From: an uncultured Spirochaetaceae bacterium
GTDB taxonomy: Bacteria > Spirochaetota > Spirochaetia > Treponematales > Treponemataceae
NCBI GenBank assembly: GCA_902797925.1
Contig: CADBUT010000005.1
Coordinates: 1-14,326, forward strand
Reading direction: 5' to 3'
DNA length: 14,326 bases
The notes beneath the pieces were generated by a model. The model had not been told where the DNA came from, made no database searches, and worked only from the letters and a program-made list of their open reading frames with translations. How positions within the stretch are numbered: the stretch's first letter is position 1; every line of letters begins with the position of its first letter. Made by a program: the position numbers and the translations under genes. Shown here in pieces: positions 1 to 7,378 of this stretch.

Positions 1-1555
1 TATACGCATATGTCAGAGGATTTTTTAAAACCCATTTTACACCTGTCATTTCTGTTACAGCATTTATAGGTGCAAGCGAAGCACTGCTCGCTTTCGGAAT
101 TTCATTGTTCGCAGCAACAACCTGTTCGATATTAATCAAGTTTATATTCCATTTTTGATAAAAAAACTCGAAAACAAAACTTGCAGCAAAACAAATAAAA
201 GCTGAAAACAAGAATAATCTTTTCGACTTTAGCGATGAGAAATTTTCCTTTTTAAGAAAAAGCAGAAGAAAAACTAGTGGAAAATAAACAACTTTAGTAG
301 AAGCAAATAAGAAAATTGCAAGACAAAGACAAATGCATTCTTTTTTTGCAACAGTCCGCTTTTCTGTAATAATAGCTGAAACAGCAAGAACAAAATAAAA
401 GGTCAGCGACAGCAAAACTGAATCATAAGAGTAAGAGGCAATCTGGTGAATAAACATCGGAGCAAGTGCAAAGGTCGCAAAGAAAGTTTTTCCATAAGAA
501 TATTTTTTTAAAGCGTAATATCCTACAAAAATGAAAATCAAAAGGTTGAAAAAACGCCCTAATAAAAATGTCAGCAGAAAATTTAATTTTAAGAGTCTGC
601 CTAACGTAATGCCTATAGCTGATGGCAGATACATAAAGAAATACGCATTAAGCTTTGAAGCATACGGATATACGCTTATAAGTGAATAATCCTGAGGCTT
701 TTTAAGCTGACTGAAAACATGAGGCCAGATTTCTTCATAATAATTGAACAGCGTCCAGTTCTGGTTCTGCATATAATCAGGCGGAACTAACGACAAGTCT
801 GCAGTGCGCTTCATCATCTGATTCGGCACGGTGCTTTTTATGCCGAGGAATCTATTCGACAAATCATAGGCCGTATCAAAATGGCGGCATTCGTCACCGA
901 CTGTAAGAGGCGGCATAATAAACATGAAAAACAGCCCGAAAATAACGGCTGCCACAAGAAAAAGCTGCTCTGGTTTCAGCTGCTTTATATAAACGATATA
1001 AATGACGATGAAACCTGCAAAAAGCAATCCTATACAAAGCATTGCTATAAAAGGAATTAAAAATTGCTTAAGCAGGTTGCCGTAAAGCTTGTATGCAGCA
1101 GCTTCAGTCTGAGAAACCAGCTTTAGATTTATGTTAGTTCCAAAGACGGTCACTTTATAAGTTCCGTTTTTTGCTTTTATTGCATTTGCAAAATTGAATC
1201 TGAAGTAGCCGTTTGCGTTGTCCAAGTCTTTTGGTACAGGTGAATAGGCAAAAACAACTTTGCCGCTTTCATCCTGAATCTGCATTGAAACTGAAACAGG
1301 AGCTTCTTTTTCTATTCTGTCAAAGAATACCGTAATACCGCTCCAATGAGAATTCTTTGCTACCAGATCAAATGAATAGCTTTCATTTTCATAAAGCGGC
1401 ATGTCAGACAGGGCTTGTTCAGCTGTAGACTTATATTTTGAATTTAAAAGAAAATGGCTTATTTTTGAGACAAAATAAAAGGAAAAAATCAAATAAACAA
1501 GGATTATTAAAGAGAGCCCTTTATGGCTCTTAAAAAAAAGATTGATTTTATTCAT
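1..1555 (-). CDS. DUF2142-type polytopic membrane protein (partial, 3' end outside window)
   Basis: My reading of the minus strand is open from an ATG at 1555-1553 to the left edge, giving 518 codons with no stop; the C-terminus is missing. Residues 13-33 form a first membrane helix. Residues 40-150 look like an extracytoplasmic beta-rich domain. From about 163 on there are many hydrophobic helices. The segment after the third helix, MPPLTVGDECRHF (214-226), resembles the P-x-x-DE-x-x-HF motif seen in DUF2142 membrane proteins. GRFFNLLIF (333-341) and SYSYDSVLLSL (374-384) also fit that family. Such proteins resemble multi-span (GT-C-like) glycosyltransferases and sit in surface-polysaccharide loci, but their reaction is not established. 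An AAGGA Shine-Dalgarno lies 8 nt upstream of the start. The first 8 nt overlap the end of the DUF2304 gene, so coupled translation is likely. The family call is from motif memory, not a search. Confidence 0.8.
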   Translation of the reverse strand, partial: MNKINLFFKSHKGLSLIILVYLIFSFYFVSKISHFLLNSKYKSTAEQALSDMPLYENESYSFDLVAKNSHWSGITVFFDRIEKEAPVSVSMQIQDESGKVVFAYSPVPKDLDNANGYFRFNFANAIKAKNGTYKVTVFGTNINLKLVSQTEAAAYKLYGNLLKQFLIPFIAMLCIGLLFAGFIVIYIVYIKQLKPEQLFLVAAVIFGLFFMFIMPPLTVGDECRHFDTAYDLSNRFLGIKSTVPNQMMKRTADLSLVPPDYMQNQNWTLFNYYEEIWPHVFSQLKKPQDYSLISVYPYASKLNAYFFMYLPSAIGITLGRLLKLNFLLTFLLGRFFNLLIFIFVGYYALKKYSYGKTFFATFALAPMFIHQIASYSYDSVLLSLTFYFVLAVSAIITEKRTVAKKECICLCLAIFLFASTKVVYFPLVFLLLFLKKENFSSLKSKRLFLFSAFICFAASFVFEFFYQKWNINLINIEQVVAANNEIPKASSASLAPINAVTEMTGVKWVLKNPLTYAY

Positions 1556-1919
1556 TCGGTTCATCCTTATTCTGTTTTTCTGTTTTTTCTTTTTCTGCTT
1601 CTTTTAGTGCTATGTATCTTACAAGGTCTTCAAGTTTCTGCTGAATTTGAGAAAGGTGCATTGTCAGAGTAAAAACTTTATAAATGAGAAGAAAAATAAT
1701 TGATACTAAAATAAAGTTTATCGGTGCATAAAAGCCTGCAAGAGACGATGCAAAAATTGCTATTTTAGGGAAGACACTCAACACGATAAGCATCAGACCG
1801 AAAATAATCCAGAATATCAGTGATTCAAGCTTTACTTTTGACTTTCTGATATTCACGATGATATACGCAAATGTCAGTACAGAGATTATTATCAATAAAA
1901 TTTGTAAAACCGGTGTCAT
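1548..1919 (-). CDS. DUF2304 small membrane protein
   Basis: This 123-residue protein has three predicted membrane helices, at about residues 4-24, 32-50 and 66-86. A charged, helical, probably coiled-coil tail (about 88-120) is rich in Lys and Glu. Size, three-helix layout and position directly after a DPM/DPG-type GT2 gene are typical of the DUF2304 family. Members are often encoded beside polyprenyl-phosphate sugar transferases, and a partner or membrane-anchor role is only a guess. A GAGAGG Shine-Dalgarno sits 6 nt before the ATG. The start is 2 nt after the GT2 stop, and the end overlaps the DUF2142-type gene by 8 nt. The three genes therefore form one compact operon. Confidence 0.8.
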   Translation of the reverse strand: MTPVLQILLIIISVLTFAYIIVNIRKSKVKLESLIFWIIFGLMLIVLSVFPKIAIFASSLAGFYAPINFILVSIIFLLIYKVFTLTMHLSQIQQKLEDLVRYIALKEAEKEKTEKQNKDEPNE

Positions 1920-1921
1920 TT

Positions 1922-2611
1922 TCAGCCTCTCTTTCTAAACCATTGAACAAAAAGAATTGAAAGACAAATGCGCAGCATATAATGCAGAGACGACATAAAG
2001 CTTAAATAAGACGTTCCTGCAATTCTTTCATCCATAACGACCTGCACCTCTTTTACAGTACAATTGCGGTTTAAAAGATAGGCAATCGTATCTGGCTCTG
2101 GACCGTAATTCGGCTTGTCTGCAAATTCTTTAAGAACTTTGCGGCCGTACAAGCGCATGCCTGAAGTAGGGTCTTTTATATGTCTGCCCGTCGTAAGCAG
2201 TATCAGAAGCGAGATTAAGCGGCTGCCTGCCATGCGTGGTGAAAACGGCTTTTTTTCAGTTACAAATCTTGAGCCGATTACAATATCTGCACCAGAAACA
2301 ACCATCTCTGCTTCCATTTTTTCAATATATTCGGGTCTGTGCTGCCCGTCGCCGTTAAACTGAATCGCCGCATCATAATCATTTTGCAGCGCATATTTCA
2401 TGCCGGTCTGAAAAGCGCCTGCAAGACCAAGATTTACAGGCAGATCTATAAGATTAAAGCCACATTTACGGCAGATTTCAGCTGTATTGTCTTTTGAGCC
2501 GTCATTTATAATTACATAATCAAACTGCGGATAATTGTTGCGGAGATTATTTACAACACGTTCGATGTTGCCGCTTTCGTTATATGCCGGAATAATTATC
2601 AGTGTTTTCAT
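1922..2611 (-). CDS. GT2 family glycosyltransferase, DPM/DPG-synthase type
   Basis: A 229-residue GT-A fold glycosyltransferase that probably moves a sugar from a nucleotide sugar to polyprenyl phosphate at the inner face of the membrane. Visible signatures are IIIPAYNES near the N-terminus (5-13), VIINDGSKDNT for nucleotide binding (33-43), NGDGQH holding the metal-binding acidic motif (86-91), GSRF (113-116), DPTSGMR (147-153) and ERIAGTS (195-201). The C-terminal part (204-224) is hydrophobic or amphipathic and could dock on the membrane. Donor and lipid acceptor cannot be told from sequence. It is the first gene of the minus-strand cassette. The ATG at 2611 has no Shine-Dalgarno at normal distance; the nearest AGGAG core is about 22 nt upstream. 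Confidence 0.9.
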   Translation of the reverse strand: MKTLIIIPAYNESGNIERVVNNLRNNYPQFDYVIINDGSKDNTAEICRKCGFNLIDLPVNLGLAGAFQTGMKYALQNDYDAAIQFNGDGQHRPEYIEKMEAEMVVSGADIVIGSRFVTEKKPFSPRMAGSRLISLLILLTTGRHIKDPTSGMRLYGRKVLKEFADKPNYGPEPDTIAYLLNRNCTVKEVQVVMDERIAGTSYLSFMSSLHYMLRICLSILFVQWFRKRG

Positions 2612-2660
2612 TTTATAAATGGTCTAAAAAAAAGACTCCTTTTTGATAATATTTCATATC

Positions 2661-2690
2661 TTACAGCCTTTTTGTTTTTTTTTCTATAGT
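2661..2690 (+). promoter_or_regulatory. Possible sigma-70 promoter for the lipoprotein gene
   Basis: TTACAG (2661-2666) and TATAGT (2685-2690) are separated by 18 nt in an AT-rich divergent intergenic region. Transcription would start near 2697 and leave a leader of about 45 nt before the preferred lipoprotein start at 2741. The match is imperfect and the region is T-rich, so this is a weak call. Confidence 0.35.
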
Positions 2691-2740
2691 AATTATGCAT
2701 GTTTATTGACATTAATAAGCAGAGCGATTTATTCTCAAGT

Positions 2741-3967
2741 ATGTTTAAATTATTCAGACGTATTCTTAGCCTTGTAGCTTTATGTTTTTTGATTTTCTGT
2801 CTTTTTTCATGCAAAAAATCTCAGACAGCAGAACTTTTTAACAGAGAACAGCGTTTTAAGCTTGAATACGGAAGCTTTGAGAACGAGCTCAACTTATTCG
2901 ATATTTCAACAAACGGCGATGTGCAGACCTTTGTCGTTATGCAGGACGGTTTTATCTACATCTCTAACGGAAAAGCAAAAAAGGTGATGCAGTTTACTTC
3001 TTACGGCGACCTTCTGCGGATTTTTTATAACCCGGACACAAATCCTGTGCCGTCTTTTATGCTTTCTGAAAATACCTACGGTTCAAAACAGACTACGCAA
3101 AGTGCCGTCTCATATAAGTTCAACATGCCGGGTGCAATTTCAGTCGATTCAGAAAAAAACCTGTATGTAATAGACAGACTTCCGCAGGACAGGCAGGAAC
3201 AGGATTTAGAGAATAATCTTCTGCTCCGCGATGTAGTGCTGCGTTTTAACAGCGACGGCACTTTTATAGACTATCTCGGTCAGCACGGTCCTGGCGGAAT
3301 TCCATTTTCTTATATAGAAAATATTTACACAACACTGAACAACGAGCTTGTAGTTTCGTGCCTTACAAACACAGGCTATGCCGTCTACTGGTTCAACAAA
3401 GAGGGTTTTCTGCTTTATAATGCCCAGCTTTCGGCAGATTCAATTCCTCTTGTTGAAGATAAAAACGAATGTTTTATATCGCTTGACAAGGTTGTACCAG
3501 ATTACAAGGAACACACGCTTTACATAAAAGCTGATTACTTTTTAAGCGACATTGACGTTCAGTCTGGCGTTCAGACCGGCGTGTCTTACGAAGGCTCTTA
3601 TCTTTATACACTAAATCTAGACACTGAAAAATATGACGAACCGCTTTCAATTCCGGGATATGAAGCTGCAAGCAGCGAATCTGCTGAAAAGACAGTTTAC
3701 ACGCGCTCGCTTGATTTTTTGGGTGTTACCGACTCCGGCTGGTTTTTCTTTATGACGCCTGTTGAGGGCGGCTACGTAGTCGAGATAATTCAGAAAAACG
3801 GGCAGAAGCTTATAAAGAAAATCTTAAGTGTTTCTGATGACGAACTTGTATTCAATAATTTTTCGCTTTCAAAAGATGGAATAATAACAGCAATTCTGGC
3901 AAACGAAATAGAGGCTTCTGTTGTCTGGTGGCGCACAGATGCGGTAATAGACGCACTTATAAAATAA
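2741..3967 (+). CDS. Lipoprotein with NHL/beta-propeller-like repeats
   Basis: I prefer the ATG at 2741 over one at 2699. It gives a clean signal peptide of 24 residues with basic FKLFRR, a hydrophobic core, and the lipobox LFSC with the lipidated cysteine at 24. The longer form only adds 14 polar residues before the signal. The mature part (about 385 residues) has repeated units of the kind 'GFIYISNGKAKKVMQFTSYG' (70-89) and a second unit at 131-190 (AISVDSEKNLYVID, then VVLRFNSDGTFIDYLG). These resemble blades of an NHL-type beta-propeller and recall the LIC_12708-type spirochaete lipoproteins, though that link is from memory. The protein is probably membrane-anchored and extracytoplasmic; its ligand is unknown. 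The next gene starts 11 nt downstream, and the TAAGGA overlapping this stop codon serves as that gene's ribosome binding site. Confidence 0.82.
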   Translation: MFKLFRRILSLVALCFLIFCLFSCKKSQTAELFNREQRFKLEYGSFENELNLFDISTNGDVQTFVVMQDGFIYISNGKAKKVMQFTSYGDLLRIFYNPDTNPVPSFMLSENTYGSKQTTQSAVSYKFNMPGAISVDSEKNLYVIDRLPQDRQEQDLENNLLLRDVVLRFNSDGTFIDYLGQHGPGGIPFSYIENIYTTLNNELVVSCLTNTGYAVYWFNKEGFLLYNAQLSADSIPLVEDKNECFISLDKVVPDYKEHTLYIKADYFLSDIDVQSGVQTGVSYEGSYLYTLNLDTEKYDEPLSIPGYEAASSESAEKTVYTRSLDFLGVTDSGWFFFMTPVEGGYVVEIIQKNGQKLIKKILSVSDDELVFNNFSLSKDGIITAILANEIEASVVWWRTDAVIDALIK

Positions 3968-3978
3968 GGACTTAATCT

Positions 3979-4509
3979 ATGGACGATGATGCAAGAAAAA
4001 AACTTGAAGAGCAGGGCGTTGTTTTTTATTACAACAGAGAAGAACGGCTTAAGCGAATGCCCGAAAGTGCAAAACTTTACAACGGAGAACTGCAAAGAAA
4101 AAGAGGACTGTTCCGTGCACTTTTAGATGCGCCGGGCGGCAAATATATACTTTCTGCAATAGGAATCTTAGTAGCTGTCATTGCCGTACTTGCAATTTTG
4201 TATAAGCCTAATGAGAACTCTATAGGCGGCATTACAGCCTCTGCAAAAGCATTCGCATACGAAGATAAAATCTATGTCAACCTGAAATTCGACAAAAACG
4301 AAAAAGCAGAGAACGCAGCTATTTCAGCCGAGATAAACGCGGTAAATAACGAAGATACCGTTGTTGATACTAAAAAGCTCTCAGGCGATTATACAGGTGA
4401 AGAGCTTGCACTCCGGACAACATTTTCAGATTTTGAGATACAAAAAGTCACTGTAAAGATTACTGTAAACGGAGAAGACAAAACTTTATCCGCAACAGTT
4501 GAAAGATAA
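3979..4509 (+). CDS. Single-pass membrane protein of unknown function
   Basis: I do not recognise a family. The 176-residue product has a charged N-terminal cytoplasmic part (1-52), with KKLEEQGVVFYYNREERLKR at 7-26. One membrane helix follows at about 56-75, then an extracytoplasmic C-terminal domain of about 100 residues made of alternating beta-like strands, perhaps an immunoglobulin-like fold. There is no lipobox or cleavable signal. A TAAGGA Shine-Dalgarno at the stop of the upstream lipoprotein gene, 11 nt spacing and same strand indicate co-transcription. The pairing suggests the two proteins act together at the cytoplasmic membrane; this is inference from context only. Confidence 0.8.
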   Translation: MDDDARKKLEEQGVVFYYNREERLKRMPESAKLYNGELQRKRGLFRALLDAPGGKYILSAIGILVAVIAVLAILYKPNENSIGGITASAKAFAYEDKIYVNLKFDKNEKAENAAISAEINAVNNEDTVVDTKKLSGDYTGEELALRTTFSDFEIQKVTVKITVNGEDKTLSATVER

Positions 4510-4584
4510 TTTGTACTACCTTTTTTTTGTATGATGGAGTACTATTAAGGTGTAGACAAACGGATAAAGGAGTTTTACTTTTTT

Positions 4585-5001
4585 ATGGTTCAATTTTATT
4601 TTTTGTCTGTTCTATGTAATTGCATAGCAGGCTATATGTTTGCTTTCGGTTCTAATCAAGAGATTTCTGCTGACAATATAAAGCCAAATGAAAAATTCGA
4701 TTTCTTAAATAAAAACTTTCTGCTGATTCTAGGCATAATCACTTTTATTACCGGTGTTTTCAAATTAATTACACCGTTTCACAGCAAAGTTCCTGTTTTC
4801 GGAGATTTAATTCCGGCTGTGGCAGGTATTGTTTCAGGCTTCTGTCTGCTTTTAGATTATTACAATGATGCAACGACTATTCCTATTGCGCTGCCGGAAA
4901 AGCTTGATTCAATTCTGATAAAAAGCCGCAGATACGTCGGAATTATTGTTATGGTTTCGGCTGTAATTCACTTTTTGATTCCAGCAGTACCGCTTTTTTA
5001 A
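4585..5001 (+). CDS. Four-helix membrane protein of unknown function
   Basis: A 138-residue hydrophobic protein with four likely membrane helices, at about residues 2-22, 44-65, 74-92 and 115-137. The loop between helices 1 and 2 is polar (SNQEISADNIKPNEKFD), and a charged loop separates helices 3 and 4. I cannot name a family. Helix 2 plus its following loop (GIITFITGVFKLITP...VPVF) resembles helix 4 (GIIVMVSAVIHFLIPAVPLF), suggesting an internal duplication. AAGGAG at 4567-4572 lies 12 nt before the ATG, slightly long but acceptable. The upstream 75-nt gap is AT-rich without a convincing promoter. The Nudix gene starts 11 nt after the stop, so the two are probably co-expressed. Confidence 0.78.
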   Translation: MVQFYFLSVLCNCIAGYMFAFGSNQEISADNIKPNEKFDFLNKNFLLILGIITFITGVFKLITPFHSKVPVFGDLIPAVAGIVSGFCLLLDYYNDATTIPIALPEKLDSILIKSRRYVGIIVMVSAVIHFLIPAVPLF

Positions 5002-5012
5002 CCGGAGTCAAT

Positions 5013-5411
5013 ATGAAACATTCTGTTGCCGGTATTGTCCGCGAAGACGGACTTTTCTTTATTGCGCACCGTATTCCTTCCGGGGAAATGGGCTGCCGCT
5101 GGGAATTTCCTGGCGGGAAAGTCGAAGAGGGAGAATCTTTTCAAGAGACGCTGGTACGCGAATATGAAGAGGAATTCGGCGTAAAAGTAAAAGTCGGCAG
5201 CTTTATCGGCGAAACTTCGTTCGTTCACAAAGGCAACAAAGTTTTGCTTCATGCTTACGAGGTCATCTTTCCGGATGAAGATTTTCAGTGGGTCTTGTCT
5301 GAGCACACCGAAGTAAAATGGGTCAAGCTAGAAGAAATAGAGACTCTGCCTTTTGTTGATTCTGACTTGCTTCTGCTGCCTTACGTTTCAGAATGGAACA
5401 AAAACAACTAA
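5013..5411 (+). CDS. MutT-like Nudix hydrolase
   Basis: A 132-residue Nudix protein with a complete Nudix box at residues 35-57, matching G-x5-E-x7-R-E-U-x-E-E-x-G-U. The catalytic metal-binding glutamates lie in REYEEEFGV (49-57). Size and the EFPGGKVE lead-in fit the (deoxy)nucleoside triphosphate pyrophosphohydrolase group that includes MutT, which removes oxidised nucleotides such as 8-oxo-dGTP. WEFPGGK and the late tryptophan in VKWVKLEE agree with that, but other Nudix substrates cannot be excluded. It should be cytosolic. GGAG at 5004-5007 precedes the ATG by 5 nt. Its neighbours are all envelope proteins, so co-transcription here may be positional rather than functional. Confidence 0.9.
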   Translation: MKHSVAGIVREDGLFFIAHRIPSGEMGCRWEFPGGKVEEGESFQETLVREYEEEFGVKVKVGSFIGETSFVHKGNKVLLHAYEVIFPDEDFQWVLSEHTEVKWVKLEEIETLPFVDSDLLLLPYVSEWNKNN

Positions 5412-5422
5412 AAAAGGAATTT

Positions 5423-5776
5423 ATGAAAGTATTTTTTGTTATTCTGACAGCAGTTTTTTTATCGCTGTCTTTTACAGGCTGTAAACAGAAAAAAGAGCTT
5501 GAAATAGTACTGCCTGTTTCATTGAACGGCGCAGTACAGGAAGACTGGGCTGTTATTCAAGAGCCTTACGCGGCTTTTTACGACGAACCGGACGCTGATT
5601 CTGGTATTGCCGCACACGCAAGGCGCGGTGACGTACTTCAGGTAAAAGGACGCAAAATTGATGATGACAGACAGATTTGGATTAAATTTGATCACGGCTG
5701 GACTCCAAGTTCTGTTGTAATTATATATTCAAATGAATTGAAAGCACGGAAAGCTGCTTCAAATATAGAAAACTAG
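5423..5776 (+). CDS. Small lipoprotein with SH3-like domain
   Basis: The preferred ATG at 5423 has AAGGA four nt upstream and gives a normal lipoprotein signal: MKVFF, a hydrophobic core, then FTGC with the lipidated cysteine at 20. An in-frame ATG at 5393 inside the Nudix gene would add ten polar residues before the signal and is less likely. The mature part of about 97 residues contains a bacterial SH3-like domain at about 40-105. It begins with WAVIQEPYAAFYDEPD, the usual opening of SH3b domains, and has GDVLQVKGR and the terminal WIKFDHGWTPSSVV, where the Gly-Trp and Val pattern is typical. Such domains often bind peptidoglycan or peptides, but the ligand here is unknown. It lies 11 nt after the Nudix gene and 28 nt before the next gene. 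Confidence 0.82.
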   Translation: MKVFFVILTAVFLSLSFTGCKQKKELEIVLPVSLNGAVQEDWAVIQEPYAAFYDEPDADSGIAAHARRGDVLQVKGRKIDDDRQIWIKFDHGWTPSSVVIIYSNELKARKAASNIEN

Positions 5777-5804
5777 ACCAGAAAACAGGTCTGTGAGGTT
5801 ATTA

Positions 5805-7298
5805 ATGATAAAAAAGTGGAACAGCGAAAAGATTTTCTTTGTTTGTGTTATAGCAATTTCGGTTGCAATGATGCTGCCGATGCTTTGCCTTTCGTTTTAT
5901 AACCATCCTTCTGCTGACGATTTTTCATATTCGCTTGAAACGCACAAAATCTGGCAGTCAACTCATTCAGTTTTTGCGCTGATTGCAGAAGCGGCAAAAA
6001 CTTCTGCACGTTACTGGCACACGTGGCAGGGCTTGTATTCTTCAGCTTTTCTGCTTTCGCTGCAGCCTTCGCTTTTTGGTGAATCTTGGTATGCGCTGGC
6101 CGGTATCTTCATCATTTTAAGTTTATGCGGTTCGGCGGCCTTTTTCTGCTGGTATATTTTCCACAAAAAATTGGGTTTCGGCAATCTTGAGGCTTTGTCT
6201 TTCGGTTTTTTGCTTTCAATGCTCTGCCTGCAATGGATGCCGTCTGCATTGCAAGGCATTTATTGGTTTAATGGCGCAGGCAATTACACGTTCTTTTTTG
6301 CCGTGCTTTTGTTGCTTGCAGTGGCCATAACAAGCATAAGCTCAGAAAAAACTGAAAAACTGAATGTCAAAGCTTGCGCCAAAATTGCGGCGGCATCTGT
6401 AATTGCATTCATCCTTTCGGGCGGCAACCATGTTACGGCGTTCATCGGTTTTATGATGATTTTAGGTTTTATTGCTTATGGCGTATGGAATAAGAAAAAA
6501 ACTTATATTTTGGGCAATATCATTCCGTCAGCTTTTTCTGCCGCCGGGCTTATTATAAACTTTACCGCGCCGGGCACAAAAGCGCGCCAGTCTGCATTTC
6601 AGAAAAGCGGCTTTGTAAAGACAATCGTCATGTCAACTTTCAGAGGCTTTGAAAATACAAGCGTGTGGCTCAACATTGCGATTCTGCTTTCTCTGCTGCT
6701 GATAATTCCGTTTTTTTTGCGAGGCGCTGCTCGGCTTATAAAAGAGCGCGGCTACAAATTTGATAAGCCGCTTGTTGTGCTTATTGCCGGTGCGGCATGG
6801 CCTTGCCTTATGTTCTGCCCGCCGTTTTATGCAATGGGGCATGAAGGCGACGGCCGTTTGCTGAACACAGTCTATTTTTCGATTGTGTTCATTCTGTTTC
6901 TTGAAATTTTCTATATTTGCGGCTGGTTAGTTTCAAAGACAAACCTTGATTCAGCTGAAATTGCGAATAAGCTGAAACCGCGCAACAAATCAAAGCTTAC
7001 CGCAATTATTGAGGTGCTTTTTCTGTTAATGACTTTCTTCTGCTCTTGCGGCAGAACTTCTTATGGTTATCAAGCTGCACTTATGATTGCAAACGGCAGA
7101 GCTGCTCAATACGACAGGGAAGCTGACGCGCGCGTAAAAACCGCGGAGCAATCAGCCGGTCAGGATGTGATTTTCAGCCCGTTCACCGTAAAGCCGTCTC
7201 TGCTTTTCTTTGCAGATTTGATTTCTGACCCGAATGAATGGCCGTGCAATGATTATGCAGAATACTACAATCTTAAAAGCGCGTGCCTTTCAGAATAA
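5805..7298 (+). CDS. DUF6056-type polytopic membrane protein
   Basis: The ATG at 5805 is preferred because GAGG (5795-5798) lies 6 nt before it. An in-frame GTG at 5793 would place that Shine-Dalgarno inside the gene. The product has 497 residues and about ten or eleven hydrophobic helices. The N-terminal helix is followed by FYNHPSADDFSY (31-42). This acidic motif after the first helix is a hallmark I associate with DUF6056 proteins and resembles the catalytic loop of GT-C glycosyltransferases. A soluble tail of about 70 residues ends with DPNEWPCNDYAEYY, again as in that family. The likely role is transfer of a lipid-linked sugar at the outer face of the membrane, but the substrate is unknown. 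It is the last gene of the plus-strand envelope run; the next gene has its own promoter. Confidence 0.83.
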   Translation: MIKKWNSEKIFFVCVIAISVAMMLPMLCLSFYNHPSADDFSYSLETHKIWQSTHSVFALIAEAAKTSARYWHTWQGLYSSAFLLSLQPSLFGESWYALAGIFIILSLCGSAAFFCWYIFHKKLGFGNLEALSFGFLLSMLCLQWMPSALQGIYWFNGAGNYTFFFAVLLLLAVAITSISSEKTEKLNVKACAKIAAASVIAFILSGGNHVTAFIGFMMILGFIAYGVWNKKKTYILGNIIPSAFSAAGLIINFTAPGTKARQSAFQKSGFVKTIVMSTFRGFENTSVWLNIAILLSLLLIIPFFLRGAARLIKERGYKFDKPLVVLIAGAAWPCLMFCPPFYAMGHEGDGRLLNTVYFSIVFILFLEIFYICGWLVSKTNLDSAEIANKLKPRNKSKLTAIIEVLFLLMTFFCSCGRTSYGYQAALMIANGRAAQYDREADARVKTAEQSAGQDVIFSPFTVKPSLLFFADLISDPNEWPCNDYAEYYNLKSACLSE

Positions 7299-7313
7299 CC
7301 GCAAACATTTCAG

Positions 7314-7342
7314 TTGAACAAGTTATTATTTATAGATATACT
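7314..7342 (+). promoter_or_regulatory. Sigma-70-type promoter of coaX
   Basis: TTGAAC (7314-7319) and TATACT (7337-7342) are spaced by exactly 17 nt, a strong match to the vegetative consensus. Transcription would start near 7349, giving a leader of about 30 nt that contains the GGAGG ribosome binding site at 7370-7374. It lies in the only sizeable gap between the DUF6056 gene and coaX. Confidence 0.65.
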
Positions 7343-7378
7343 TGTGAAAATTTTTTTTGATATTGCTTTGGAGGGCTG

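Noticed and set aside
2699..2740. Upstream ATG for the lipoprotein and a TTGACA hexamer at 2706-2711
   Set aside because: The extra 14 residues would precede a signal peptide and have no Shine-Dalgarno. The TTGACA has no good -10 at the right distance before the gene.
2608..2814. Minus-strand open frame of 68 codons across the divergent intergenic region
   Set aside because: It is Lys/Asn-rich low-complexity sequence antisense to the lipoprotein signal peptide, with no ribosome binding site or recognisable domain.
4513..4542. Inverted repeat GTACTACC ... GGAGTAC
   Set aside because: The T-run lies in the loop rather than after the stem, and the stem is short with a bulge, so it does not look like a terminator or operator.
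5393..5422. Upstream ATG of the SH3-like lipoprotein inside the Nudix gene
   Set aside because: The ATG at 5423 has a good Shine-Dalgarno and gives a standard lipoprotein signal peptide.
5775..5792. AGACC ... GGTCT hairpin before the DUF6056 gene
   Set aside because: It has only five base pairs and no T-run; probably chance, though it sits just before the ribosome binding site.
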